A stretch of DNA of 43,778 bases from Bacillota bacterium. GTDB lineage: Bacteria > Bacillota > Sulfobacillia > UBA8153. Numbering within the stretch: the first letter of the stretch is position 1; each line of letters opens with the position of its first letter. Positions 1 to 9,562 of this stretch are shown piece by piece. The stretch spans positions 1-43,778 of the forward strand of contig SLSY01000180.1 in NCBI GenBank assembly GCA_007130145.1, in the 5' to 3' direction. Made by a program: the position numbers and the translations under genes. Under the pieces are notes generated by a model. The model was not told the origin of the DNA and ran no database searches. It saw only the letters and a program-made list of their open reading frames with translations.

Positions 1-103
1 GGAGGTGCCACACCCGTTCCCATCTCGAACACGGTCGTTAAGACCTCCAGCGCCGATGGTACTTGGCGGGGGACTGCCTGGGAGAGTAGGTCACTGCCGG
101 AAT
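1..103 (+). rRNA. rrf: 5S ribosomal RNA, 3' portion (5' end outside window)
   Basis: Typical 5S text: ggaggtgccacacccgttcccatctcgaacacggtcgttaag...cgccgatggtactt...gggagagtaggtc. Confidence 0.95.
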
Positions 104-110
104 CTATTTG

Positions 111-138
111 AACCCACCCTCTGAGGGTGGGTTCTTTT
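111..138 (+). terminator. Rho-independent terminator of the rRNA operon
   Basis: aacccaccctctgagggtgggttctttt: CCCACCCT/AGGGTGGG stem followed by T-tract. Confidence 0.9.
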
Positions 139-252
139 GATTGCTTTCTCGCCGGGGGTGGAAATTGATGACATCTTGCCCGGTGCAGGTGGATTCACTA
201 CAAGGGAATTGTATGCAGAACGTAGAATTAAGCTAGGTCAAGGAGGCATATT

Positions 253-1704
253 GTGGATCAAGGTCAAACACCGCTTCTTGCTACACTGGTTGAGCATAAC
301 CAGGGCTGTCCGCTTCCCTTTCACGTCCCCGGACACAAGGGAGGGCGCATGGTTCGAGATGACTTGCTGGACCTGTGGGGCCCATCGGTGTTTACCTACG
401 ATGTTACCGAGGTAGGTAACTTCGACGATTTACATGCGCCGGATGGTGCTATTGCCCGGGCACAAGAGCTGGCGGCGCAGGCAGTGGGAGCGGCACATAC
501 GTTCTTTCTGACGGCTGGCTCTACGGCGGGGTTGTTGGCTGCCCTTCTGGCCGTATCTGCGCCGGGCGACAAGGTGCTGGTTCCACGCAATGCACACCGT
601 TCGGTGCTGGCTGGTATGGTTCTTAGCGGTGCCCAGCCCGTGTTCATTTGGCCTCCTCTTGACTGTGATATGGATGTAGCCGGGCCGTTGGCGCTCGAAA
701 CGGTGGAGCACGCTCTCAGCCGGCATCCTGACGCGAGGGTCATGGTGTTAATGCATCCAACGTATTTTGGTTGTGTCGGGGAAACGCAGGCCATCATAGC
801 TTTGGCCAAGGAGCGAGGAATGTGCGTGGTTGTCGATGAGGCGCACGGTGCACACTTTCCTTTCTCATCACATTTTCCCGCATCATCGCTGACCATGGGT
901 GCAGATGTGGTCGTGCAAAGCTGGCATAAGACGCTTGGCGCACTGACGGGCGGCGCTATGCTCCATTGCACGGGGAGAGGAAAGGAGATGTTGGGCCGTA
1001 TTCGTGCTTTCTTGCGGATGGTCCACACCTCGAGTCCTTCTTACCTGACCTTGGTCTCACTGGATGTGGCTCGGAGCCATGCGGCCACGGCACCCCAGAG
1101 TCGGTGGCGCCGGGTCAAAGAATATTATGGCCAGCTGCGAGACATTCTGGACGGCGTAACGGGAGTCTCGGTATATCCGGGAGTCATAAGTGCGCAAGAT
1201 CCGATTAAGCTAGTGGTGAAGACCAACGATTTCAGCGCGCGCGCCCTGGCCCGAGAGTTGGCCAAAGCGCATAGTATTCATCCGGAACTGGCCACAGAGG
1301 ATGTATGCTTGCTGGTTCTCGGGGCCGGAGACAAAGACCTTCTCTCGGCCTCGGAGTTGGGGAGAAGCATCCATGAGGCCGCTAGGCAAGCGCGCCGAGA
1401 CAATAAGCGTAAGGGGCGGTTTGATGCCTCATGGCTGTGGGAACGGCCTTCTGCCGTGATGAAGCCGCGCGACGCTGCTCTGTCGCCTAGCGAATGGGTA
1501 CCACTGAGTGAGGCTAGCGGCAGAATCTGTGCCGAACTCGTTGCGATGTACCCGCCCGGCAGTGCCGTGCTGTGTCCGGGGGAAGTCCTGGATGTGAAGA
1601 CGGCGGACGTCATCGGCAACATGCTGGCAGAAAACTATCGATTTCACGGTGTCGGCCCACCCCCTGAGTATCGTATCGCGGTTGTTAGCAAAGACCGCAC
1701 ATAA
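253..1704 (+). CDS. Orn/Lys/Arg decarboxylase family protein (YaaO-like, PLP-dependent)
   Basis: 483 aa; N-terminal PFHVPGHKGGR, SxxHKTLGALTGGAML lysine motif; RBS aaggagg before GTG start; position after rRNA as for yaaO. Confidence 0.93.
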   Translation: MDQGQTPLLATLVEHNQGCPLPFHVPGHKGGRMVRDDLLDLWGPSVFTYDVTEVGNFDDLHAPDGAIARAQELAAQAVGAAHTFFLTAGSTAGLLAALLAVSAPGDKVLVPRNAHRSVLAGMVLSGAQPVFIWPPLDCDMDVAGPLALETVEHALSRHPDARVMVLMHPTYFGCVGETQAIIALAKERGMCVVVDEAHGAHFPFSSHFPASSLTMGADVVVQSWHKTLGALTGGAMLHCTGRGKEMLGRIRAFLRMVHTSSPSYLTLVSLDVARSHAATAPQSRWRRVKEYYGQLRDILDGVTGVSVYPGVISAQDPIKLVVKTNDFSARALARELAKAHSIHPELATEDVCLLVLGAGDKDLLSASELGRSIHEAARQARRDNKRKGRFDASWLWERPSAVMKPRDAALSPSEWVPLSEASGRICAELVAMYPPGSAVLCPGEVLDVKTADVIGNMLAENYRFHGVGPPPEYRIAVVSKDRT

Positions 1705-1722
1705 GTTTTGGACGAGAGGGTG

Positions 1723-2058
1723 ATGATGGTGAAACTGATTGTTGCTGTTGTCCAGGATAAAGACGCCCAGCGTTTGGTGGAAGGCTTAGTGGATAAGGGC
1801 TTCCGCTCCACCAAACTCGCCAGTACAGGCGGGTTCTTGCGAGAAGGTAATACGACCATATTGATTGGCACCGAGGATCATCAAGTGAGCACAGTCCTCA
1901 ACGTTGTCCGCAAGACCTGCCATTCCCGCGAGCAGCTGGTGACACCTTTGGCTCCGGTCAGCGGTCCGTCGGACTCTTATGTTCCTTATCCGGTGGAAGT
2001 GCAGGTGGGTGGAGCGACCGTGTTTGTGCTCCAGGTGGAGAGATTCGAGAAGATATAG
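1723..2058 (+). CDS. darA: Cyclic-di-AMP receptor DarA/YaaQ-like PII-type protein
   Basis: MKLIVAVVQDKDAQRLVEGLVDKGFRSTKLASTGGFLREGNTTILIG matches DarA/YaaQ; upstream of holB. Confidence 0.9.
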   Translation: MMVKLIVAVVQDKDAQRLVEGLVDKGFRSTKLASTGGFLREGNTTILIGTEDHQVSTVLNVVRKTCHSREQLVTPLAPVSGPSDSYVPYPVEVQVGGATVFVLQVERFEKI

Positions 2059-2081
2059 CGGGTAAGAGATGATTATTAGTA

Positions 2082-3107
2082 ATGGATACGATCATGAATC
2101 GTAAGCACGATAGCTTGGAAACCAATGTTTCTCAACAGCCCCAGCTGCAGCGCTTGCTACGGCAGGCCGTAAGTGAGAAAGGCATGGCCCATGCTTACCT
2201 TCTGAGCGGTCCCGACAGCTCGGGTCTGGTTCGGGCTGCTCTTACCGTTGCGTGCTCAGGCAAGTGTAAGGAGAAAAGGGCTGTTCCCTGCGGTTTGTGC
2301 AGTGAGTGCACCCGTGTCATCGAGGGCAATCATCCTGATATTCATCTGGTGTGCCCGGATGGAGACACCTTGAAGTTAGAGCAGGTACTCCGTTTACAGT
2401 CAGTCTTGCATATGAAGAGCAACGAGGCCGGGGACAAAGTGGGCATCATGGCCGACGCCGAGAATATGTCGCTACCGGCGGCCAACAGCTTGCTCAAGAT
2501 ATTAGAGGACCCTCCTGCTAAAACCACGATCATCTTAACTGCTCGCAACGCAGGACGCCTCCCGCCCACAGTTCTCTCCCGTTGCCAGGAGGTTCGCCTG
2601 TCACCATTGCCTCCAGAGGCTATGGCCGAGCGCTTGGTGGCCGGTGGGGTGGAGGCGCCGCAAGCTCAGCTAGCCGCACGCCTGTGCCAGGGAGATGAAG
2701 AGAGGGCTCGTCGTTGGTTGGATGGGCAAGACCTTTTGGATCTGACCTGTCAGATTGCTGGCGATATCACATCATTGCATGAAGAAGACCCCTTGATGCT
2801 GGCGCAGAGATGGGAAAACAGGGGGAAAGATAAAGATGACCTATCTTTGCAGCTGGAGATCGGATTGCTGCTTTTCCGCGATGCGTTGGTTAGCAAAGCC
2901 CAAGAGGACTCAGCCTCCCAGATTGCGGTGGCACATGACCTGAGTCTGGATCTAGATGTGCAGGGATTGTCGGATTGCATACGAATGGTTCTAAGAACGC
3001 AGGATTATATACGGAGCCGTGTCAATGCACGGCTGGCGTTGGACGCAATGTTTATGGCACTCAGAGGAGTGATACGATATGCCGGAAGTTGTAGGGATTC
3101 GTTTTAA
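2082..3107 (+). CDS. holB: DNA polymerase III delta' subunit
   Basis: HAYLLSGP, C-x8-C-x2-C-x2-C zinc motif, LLKILEDPPAKTTIILTA, LPPTVLSRCQ clamp-loader motifs. Confidence 0.9.
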   Translation: MDTIMNRKHDSLETNVSQQPQLQRLLRQAVSEKGMAHAYLLSGPDSSGLVRAALTVACSGKCKEKRAVPCGLCSECTRVIEGNHPDIHLVCPDGDTLKLEQVLRLQSVLHMKSNEAGDKVGIMADAENMSLPAANSLLKILEDPPAKTTIILTARNAGRLPPTVLSRCQEVRLSPLPPEAMAERLVAGGVEAPQAQLAARLCQGDEERARRWLDGQDLLDLTCQIAGDITSLHEEDPLMLAQRWENRGKDKDDLSLQLEIGLLLFRDALVSKAQEDSASQIAVAHDLSLDLDVQGLSDCIRMVLRTQDYIRSRVNARLALDAMFMALRGVIRYAGSCRDSF

Positions 3108-3774
3108 GAAAGCAGGCAAGATATACTACTTTGATCCGGGAGCAGTTCACCCCCAACCGGGAAACACCGTGATTTTGGAGACTGCTCGCGGCATGGAAAT
3201 GGGACAGGTCGTTATGCCCCGGCGCGACGTGGAAGAGAGTGACCTGGTGGCGCCCTTGCGCAAGGTGGTCCGCATCGCCACCGAAGATGACGTTAAGCAA
3301 GCTGAAGCCAACCAGGGCAAAGAACTGGAGGCCGCTGAGGTCTGCCGCAAGAAGATTCAACAGCACAAGCTGGAGATGAATCTCACGGGAGTGGAATACA
3401 CGTTCGATGGGTCGCGCATTATCTTCTATTTCACTGCCGATGGACGTGTGGATTTTCGGGAGCTGGTCAAGGACCTGGCTTCCGTCTTTCGTACCCGCAT
3501 TGAGCTGCGTCAGATCGGAGTCCGCGATGAGGCCAAACTCCTGGGCGGACTGGCCACTTGCGGCCGCGTGCTGTGCTGCAAATCCTTCTTGGGGGAGTTT
3601 GAGCCTGTATCCATACGCATGGCCAAAGAACAGAATCTTTCCTTGAATCCCACCAAGATATCAGGGCTTTGCGGGCGGCTGATGTGTTGTCTGCGCTATG
3701 AATGCGGACATAAGACCAAGAAGAACCAAAAGCGTACGAAGGATCATGGTCCCAATGACAAACCCACAGGTTGA
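3079..3774 (+). CDS. ricT: PSP1 domain protein (RicT/YaaT-like)
   Basis: VVGIRFKKAGKIYYFDPG...RIELRQIGVRDEAKLLGGLATCGRVLCC...ISGLCGRLMCCLRYE; downstream of holB. Confidence 0.92.
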   Translation: MPEVVGIRFKKAGKIYYFDPGAVHPQPGNTVILETARGMEMGQVVMPRRDVEESDLVAPLRKVVRIATEDDVKQAEANQGKELEAAEVCRKKIQQHKLEMNLTGVEYTFDGSRIIFYFTADGRVDFRELVKDLASVFRTRIELRQIGVRDEAKLLGGLATCGRVLCCKSFLGEFEPVSIRMAKEQNLSLNPTKISGLCGRLMCCLRYECGHKTKKNQKRTKDHGPNDKPTG

Positions 3775-4468
3775 GGGGACAGGAACCTTATACGTTTGTG
3801 GCACGCCTATTGGAAATCTCGAGGATCTTACATTCAGAGCTGCGCGCATTTTGCGTGAAGTGCAAGTGGTAGCGGCAGAAGACACTCGTCGTGCCCGTAA
3901 ACTCCTCTCGCATCTTGAGACCCACGCGGGCCTCATTAGTTTCCATGAGCACAACGCCTTCCGCCGCATTCCCATTCTCTTGGAGCATCTTAACGGGGGG
4001 ATGGATGTGGCTTTGCTTTCGGATGCGGGTATGCCCTGTGTTTCCGATCCCGGCGCTCTGCTGATCCAAGCTGTGAGGAAACAGGGACTGTCGGTGGTCG
4101 TTGTTCCCGGCCCCAGTGCCATTACCAGTGCCCTAACCTGGTCAGGTTTACGAGTGGAGGAATTCGTGTTCATGGGTTACTTTCCGCGCAAGACGGCCGG
4201 CCGCCGCAAGCTGCTGTTGAGGCTCAAAGAGGAACAGCGCATCAGTGTCTTCTTTGAATCGGTACACCGGATCCTCAAGACGCTGCAAGTCATTCAGGAA
4301 CAGTTGCCAGAGACGAAAGTCATCGTAGCTCGCGAGATGACGAAAGTGCACGAACAGCTTCTGTGTGACTACCCCGAACAGATCATCTCCGAACTGAACC
4401 AAAAGAGCCAAGTCAAGGGCGAGTTCACCGTGATCTTGGATCTGCGCAAGAAAAAAGCACCGCTTTGA
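3746..4468 (+). CDS. rsmI: 16S rRNA (cytidine1402-2'-O)-methyltransferase
   Basis: GTLYVCGTPIGNLEDLTFRAARIL, EDTRRARKLLSHL, SDAGMPCVSDPG; start codon chosen inside ORF 3698..4468. Confidence 0.92.
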   Translation: MVPMTNPQVEGTGTLYVCGTPIGNLEDLTFRAARILREVQVVAAEDTRRARKLLSHLETHAGLISFHEHNAFRRIPILLEHLNGGMDVALLSDAGMPCVSDPGALLIQAVRKQGLSVVVVPGPSAITSALTWSGLRVEEFVFMGYFPRKTAGRRKLLLRLKEEQRISVFFESVHRILKTLQVIQEQLPETKVIVAREMTKVHEQLLCDYPEQIISELNQKSQVKGEFTVILDLRKKKAPL

Positions 4469-4478
4469 CCCGGTGCTT
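4455..4478. terminator. Hairpin between convergent rsmI and abrB
   Basis: aagcaccg-ctttgacc-cggtgctt, A-rich 5' flank, convergent genes. Confidence 0.65.
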
Positions 4479-4495
4479 ATAAACAAGCTCGTAGA

Positions 4496-4747
4496 TTAGA
4501 CTACCTTTACACCAATTTGCGAGATGCAGCTGCGGCAGATATTCTTGCCCTTGAAATTCTCAACGTTATATGCGTTCCCGCAGAAAATGCATGCCGGTTC
4601 ATATTTGCGGAGAATGATCTTCTCTCCATCGACATAGATTTCCAGAGAATCCTTCTGTTCGATCTCCAAGGTCCTGCGCAACTCAATAGGTATGACTACC
4701 CGTCCCAGTTCATCCACTTTGCGCACAATACCCGTGGACTTCATCAC
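4496..4747 (-). CDS. abrB: AbrB/SpoVT-family transition-state regulator with C-terminal CxxC...CxxC
   Basis: MMKSTGIVRKVDELGRVVIPIELRRTLEIEQKDSLEIYVDGEKIILRKYEPACIFCG...CRSC. Confidence 0.93.
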   Translation of the reverse strand: MMKSTGIVRKVDELGRVVIPIELRRTLEIEQKDSLEIYVDGEKIILRKYEPACIFCGNAYNVENFKGKNICRSCISQIGVKVV

Positions 4748-4804
4748 GATATTTCACCTCTCTCGAAGGCGTGATTGGAAGAACCTTCTGTCTAGACGGT
4801 ACCA

Positions 4805-4832
4805 AATATGCCAGAAAAAGTCAATATGTCAA
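4805..4832 (-). promoter_or_regulatory. Candidate sigma-A promoter of abrB
   Basis: Minus strand TTGACA-N16-CATATT upstream of abrB. Confidence 0.5.
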
Positions 4833-5122
4833 GCCAAAAAGAAATGATGGATCGTCCAATTTGTCTTAAGCTGTCGTCTCGTGTCGAACACGTCGAGTCA
4901 TGGGCGCTGTGCATCTGTACGTCATGCCGGTCCGCTCCCAGTCGCCGCTGATAACTCAATAGCGGGAGGTATTGGTATTGAACTCAAGGTACGAGGCTTG
5001 TGTGTGAAAGACCTTGGGATGGGTTCGGGCTCCAGTGCTTATGCTGTTATCTTCGTCCTGATGAGATACTGCAACTTCCATGCATTTGAAGCACCCGCTC
5101 ATGGAGCGTCTTAGTCAAAGTA

Positions 5123-5152
5123 AAAGCCCCCCTTGCGTTTGAGGGGGGCTTC
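5123..5152. terminator. Strong GC hairpin
   Basis: aagccccccttgcgtttgaggggggcttcc; long G/C stem with short flanking A/T. Confidence 0.55.
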
Positions 5153-5379
5153 CCTGTTGGGTTCCCCAGTTCTTCTTATCGACGGCTCCGAGCCTTTCTG
5201 TCAGGCGACAGGGCTATCTGTGCTGAGCTGTTCCTCATCGGGCCTGTAGGTTATGGTGACCGTGTGAGTCTTCTCTTTGCAATCGGTCGCCCGTAACGTC
5301 ACGCCAAGAGCAATGAGTTTCAGCTTCCTCGCCGGAGTCTAACCCTTCCTCTGCTATGCTTATCGAAAGGAGCTGTGTT

Positions 5380-6336
5380 CTACTCTCCTGGGCGAACGAC
5401 CGGAATCGTCGCATCCAGTTGCAGGTAATGAGTCAACTCTTCCTTCATTTCTGCGGCAATATCATCAGGATGAGTAATGGCAGCATAAAAGAGTGTGAAG
5501 TAGATGACCTTAACTGATGCGATGATCGTTCCCACAATCCCACCGAAGATGAGAATGGTGTATAGGATGATGAAGGGCGGAACCCAGGAGAAGGACAATC
5601 CACCCAGGGTCCAAACCGTCGCAGGCATAGTCGAAGCGAGGAGGGAGCCGATGCCCACCCCGATGATCAGGGCAGCAACATACACCGGCAGGAGAATCAT
5701 GTTGATGACATTACCAACAAAGTCGATACCGAACACACCCATCAAAGTGGCAGGCACATTGCTCTGTAACGACTTCATTTGAGGGATAAGTTTCCTAATA
5801 GTCTGTTTTTCCACCACCAGTGCAGGCAGCATATAGTGACTGGCAAGGTCCCAAACCTCCGTCAAACCCGATATCAACAGGTTGATCAGGACGGACCGGA
5901 TTCCACCCCTGCTCTCTCTTTGACTGCCCAGAATCTTCACGAGGATTTCTACCGCTGCTATTTGCCTAAGACTCGTTCTGAGCCCACCGGTGTGCTTGTG
6001 GGCATCGCCCAACCCGATGCTATGACCGGTGATAGCATTGTAGGCGAGCCAGCTCTGATTGGCTTTTTGCCTGATGTAGTAGAAGAACTTCATGGGTGTC
6101 AGTATGAAGAGGAAGACCAACAAGAGGATGACCCCTGCGCCAATAGCACGGCCGGTAAAGAAGGACAAAACTGAAATGAAAAGGAGGGTGGTCAAAGCGG
6201 CGGACAGAGCAGCCATGTGAACCGTTGGCTTGGCGATGTCCCGGTTGGCCCCAGCTACCTTGAATGTGTTCTGTAACAAGAAACGTGTGTCCTGCATACG
6301 ATTCGTGAAGGACATGTGGGTTAGTCTTTCATACAT
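5380..6336 (-). CDS. Polytopic membrane protein of unknown function
   Basis: Several hydrophobic segments (LTTLLFISVLSFF, GAGVILLLVFLFILTPMKFFYYI, VINMILLPVYVAALIIGVGIGSLL, PPFIILYTILIFGGIVGTII). aggaggcaaaagtg RBS supports start MYERLTHM inside ORF 5380..6516. Confidence 0.7.
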   Translation of the reverse strand: MYERLTHMSFTNRMQDTRFLLQNTFKVAGANRDIAKPTVHMAALSAALTTLLFISVLSFFTGRAIGAGVILLLVFLFILTPMKFFYYIRQKANQSWLAYNAITGHSIGLGDAHKHTGGLRTSLRQIAAVEILVKILGSQRESRGGIRSVLINLLISGLTEVWDLASHYMLPALVVEKQTIRKLIPQMKSLQSNVPATLMGVFGIDFVGNVINMILLPVYVAALIIGVGIGSLLASTMPATVWTLGGLSFSWVPPFIILYTILIFGGIVGTIIASVKVIYFTLFYAAITHPDDIAAEMKEELTHYLQLDATIPVVRPGE

Positions 6337-6549
6337 CACTTTTGCCTCCTGTGGTTGAATATGGCAGGGCACTGGGACAGGTCTAGCGGCTTCTGGTGGT
6401 CCATTTCTTCTGGCTTTCAGCTCCATTGTAACCGAAGGATACCCAAACAGCTCCGCCTTATGTCGAAAAATGTCGTTTCTCGTAGTGATAGTCGCCGACC
6501 TACTCTTGGTTGACATTGGTCATGACTTTCGCTATAGTAAGACTACGAT

Positions 6550-6820
6550 TTTCTTGGTGAGCATAGGATAAATCCTGTGAAGGGGAAGAGTAGAAGCAGG
6601 GAGGCTCTAGAGAGCTGGCGGTCGGTGGAAGCCGGTGCCGAGTTGCCTTTGAACATGTCCCCAGAGGAGCGGGTCTGAAAGATGAGTAAGGCCAGCCGGG
6701 TGATGCCCGTTACTGCATTAGGCAACCCGAACCGGTTGCCGGAGAAGGTGCTGGTTGAGACTGGCACAAAAGCAGGGTGGTACCGCGAGTTAGACCTCGC
6801 CCCTTTGGGGAGAGGTCATT
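6550..6820 (+). promoter_or_regulatory. T-box riboswitch leader of metG (specifier probably AUG)
   Basis: Canonical T-box AGGGTGGTACCGCG at 6774-6787; Stem I text with gaacATGtcc at 6651-6660 (ATG 6655-6657); terminator stem gacctc-gcccctttgggga-gaggtc at 6793-6817. Confidence 0.93.
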
Positions 6821-6837
6821 TGTCTGTTGTGAGGGGG

Positions 6838-8736
6838 ATGACATTGAAACCAACATATTACATTACTACGCCCATCTATTATCCGACAGCGGATTTGCAT
6901 ATCGGCCACGCCTACACGACGGTGGCTGCCGACGCCCTGGCTCGCTTCAAGCGCATGCAGGGCTATGATGTGCTGTTTCTGACCGGAACCGATGAGCATG
7001 GTCAGAAGCTGGAGAGTCGAGCCCGGGAAGAGGGAGTATCCCCTCAGGCCTTTGTGGACGGCATAGTGATACGCATTAAGGAGCTGTGGCGGCTCATGGG
7101 TATCACCCACGATGACTTTGTGCGTACCACTGAAAAGCGCCATATGGACGTGGTTCAACACATTTTCGCTCAAGTATTTGAGAAGGGCGATATATATAAA
7201 GGTCAGTATGAGGGATGGTACTGCGAGGGTTGCGAAGGCTACTTCACAGCGACACAGGCCCGCGAGATGGATGGGCACTGCCAGGATCATGAGCGTCCCC
7301 TTCAGCGTCTTCAGGAGGATGCCTACTTCTTTCGCATGTCTTCTTATTCCGATCGCCTGTTAGAGCACATTCGGGAAAACCCTCAATTCATCCAACCCGA
7401 GAGCCGGCGCAACGAGATTGTGGCCTTCATCGAAAGGGGGCTTGAGGACCTGTGCGTTTCGCGTAGCTCCTTTCATTGGGGCATCCCTGTGCCCTTCGAT
7501 GAGGAACACGTGATCTACGTATGGTTTGATGCTCTGAGCAATTATCTCACGGGTGCGGGGTATCCGGACGATCTCGCTCGGTTTGAGCGCTACTGGCCGG
7601 CCGACGTGCACCTGGTGGGTAAGGAGATTACCCGTTTTCATGCCATCATATGGCCCATCATTCTCATGGCGGCTGGCTTACCTCTACCACGCCAGATCTT
7701 CGCCCATGGGTGGTTGGTGCTGGACAGCGGAAAGATGTCCAAGACGCGGGGCAATGTGGTGGACCCAGTTATCCTCATCGAGAAGTACGGAGTCGATGCG
7801 GTGCGATACTTCTTGCTATGCGAAGTTCCCTTCGGCATGGACGGTGTCTATTCGGAGGATGCACTGATAGCTCGGCTTAATTCCGACTTAGCCAATGATC
7901 AGGGGAATCTTGTGCACCGTACGGTGAGTATGCTCCACAAGTTCCTGGATGGTGAGGTGCTTCCCCCGGGTGCGGAAACCGAGCTGGACCGCTCTTTCCG
8001 CGAGCGCATTCTGGCCACACCTGAGCGGATGGGCTCCTTGTTCGATGCCATGGAGATTTCCAAGGCCGTGAACGTAATGAGGGAGCTGGCCTCTTTTGCC
8101 AACAAGTATATTGATGAAGCGGCTCCCTGGGCTTTGGCCAAAGAGGGGCAAAAGGACAGGTTGGCCACAGTGTTCTACTATCTGGCCGAGTGTCTGCGGG
8201 TGCTGGCCATCGTATCGTCTCCGTTGCTGGTTGAAACCCCTGAGAAACTGTGGTCACTTCTGGGTTTGGAAGGCAACCCGCGCAGCGAAGGTTGGTCCAA
8301 AGCCCAAGAATGGGGGGTGACCCCGCCTCATACGCGGGTGGGGGTGTCAGAGCCTTTGTTCCCGCGTATCGTGGACGAGGAGAAGAAAGAGGAGAAAAAG
8401 CAACCCAAGGTTCCGCAGTTGACCATGAAGGATTTCCAACAAGTGGAGATGAAAGTAGGGACAGTCAAGACGGCCGAGGCGATTCCCAAGGCCGAGCGAC
8501 TTCTGAAATTGACGGTGGACATCGGCGATGAGGTGCGGCAGATCGTGGCCGGAATCGCTGAATCATACCGACCGGAGGATTTGACCGGCCAGCAAGTCGT
8601 GGTACTGACGAACCTCCGGCCCGCAAAGATTCGAGGTGTTAAGTCCGAGGGCATGGTGCTGGCAGCCGTCGATGACGGCATAATGCGTTTACTGGTGCCC
8701 GATGGACGAGTGGAAGAGGGTAGTAAGATATCATGA
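6838..8736 (+). CDS. metG: Methionyl-tRNA synthetase with C-terminal tRNA-binding domain
   Basis: YYITTPIYYPTADLHIGHAYTTVAADALARFKR, KMSKTRGNVVDP, C-terminal EMKVGTVKTAEAIPKAERLLKLTVDIG. ORF track start (6682) lies in the T-box; 6838 ATG is in frame. Confidence 0.96.
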   Translation: MTLKPTYYITTPIYYPTADLHIGHAYTTVAADALARFKRMQGYDVLFLTGTDEHGQKLESRAREEGVSPQAFVDGIVIRIKELWRLMGITHDDFVRTTEKRHMDVVQHIFAQVFEKGDIYKGQYEGWYCEGCEGYFTATQAREMDGHCQDHERPLQRLQEDAYFFRMSSYSDRLLEHIRENPQFIQPESRRNEIVAFIERGLEDLCVSRSSFHWGIPVPFDEEHVIYVWFDALSNYLTGAGYPDDLARFERYWPADVHLVGKEITRFHAIIWPIILMAAGLPLPRQIFAHGWLVLDSGKMSKTRGNVVDPVILIEKYGVDAVRYFLLCEVPFGMDGVYSEDALIARLNSDLANDQGNLVHRTVSMLHKFLDGEVLPPGAETELDRSFRERILATPERMGSLFDAMEISKAVNVMRELASFANKYIDEAAPWALAKEGQKDRLATVFYYLAECLRVLAIVSSPLLVETPEKLWSLLGLEGNPRSEGWSKAQEWGVTPPHTRVGVSEPLFPRIVDEEKKEEKKQPKVPQLTMKDFQQVEMKVGTVKTAEAIPKAERLLKLTVDIGDEVRQIVAGIAESYRPEDLTGQQVVVLTNLRPAKIRGVKSEGMVLAAVDDGIMRLLVPDGRVEEGSKIS

Positions 8737-9527
8737 GGTTGTTTGATACCCACGTGCATCTTGACTCCCATCGCTACGCCCGCGATCGCCATGTGGTGTT
8801 GCAGCGAGCCGAGAGTCAAGGCGTGGTGGCCATGCTTAATGTGGGATTTGATGTGGATTCATCACGGGCGGCAGTGGAACTGGCCTCGGAGCATCGCCGG
8901 ATTTGGGCAGCGGCTGGGCTGCATCCACACAACGCCTCTGAGTATAGCGACGAGGTCGAGGCGCAGCTACGCCTCTTGCTCCGGTCACCCCGTGTGGTGG
9001 CACTCGGGGAGATCGGCCTTGACTTCTATCGGGATTTGTCTCCTCGTTCCGTGCAACGCCACGCATTTGATCGCTTGTTGCACCTGGCGGGAGAACTGGC
9101 CTTGCCAGTGATCATTCACGATCGCGATGCCCATGAGGAAGTCTTTGACATATTATGTGAACACGATGTGGGGAGTACCGGTGGGATCATGCATTGTTTT
9201 TCGGGGGATGTTGCGTTTGCCAGGCGCTGCTTGGACTTGGGACTTCATATTTCTCTGGCAGGCCCCGTAACCTATCCCCGAAGCCATGTGCTCAGAGAAG
9301 TAGCGCGTTATGTCCCTGAGCAAAGACTGCTTCTAGAGACCGATTGCCCCTATTTACCTCCGGCTCCCCACCGGGGAAAGCGTAACGAGCCAAGTATGGT
9401 ACACTTGGTGTGTGAGGAAGTGGCAAAGGTGCGCGGTATAGCGCCCAGCCATCTCGGAGAGATTACACTGACCAATGCATGCAGGTTGCTGGGAATAGAG
9501 CACGTTTCCCCCCGGCAGTCTGAATGA
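8733..9527 (+). CDS. tatD: TatD family metal-dependent hydrolase
   Basis: LFDTHVHLDSHRYARDR, GLHPHNA, ALGEIGLDFYRD, HDRDAHEE, LLETDCPYLPPAPHRGKRNEP. Confidence 0.94.
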   Translation: MRLFDTHVHLDSHRYARDRHVVLQRAESQGVVAMLNVGFDVDSSRAAVELASEHRRIWAAAGLHPHNASEYSDEVEAQLRLLLRSPRVVALGEIGLDFYRDLSPRSVQRHAFDRLLHLAGELALPVIIHDRDAHEEVFDILCEHDVGSTGGIMHCFSGDVAFARRCLDLGLHISLAGPVTYPRSHVLREVARYVPEQRLLLETDCPYLPPAPHRGKRNEPSMVHLVCEEVAKVRGIAPSHLGEITLTNACRLLGIEHVSPRQSE

Positions 9528-9562
9528 GAGGAGGTTTGCCTGCTCTCGCAGCAGGGTGAAGT

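Noticed and set aside
396-1028. Long antisense ORF (210 aa) opposite the decarboxylase gene
   Set aside because: Lies wholly opposite a strongly supported CDS; low-complexity Ser/Pro/Thr-rich shadow translation without recognisable motif.
4881-5114. 77-aa plus-strand ORF in the abrB upstream region
   Set aside because: No RBS or domain-like composition, and overlaps the candidate 0A box region; unlikely coding.
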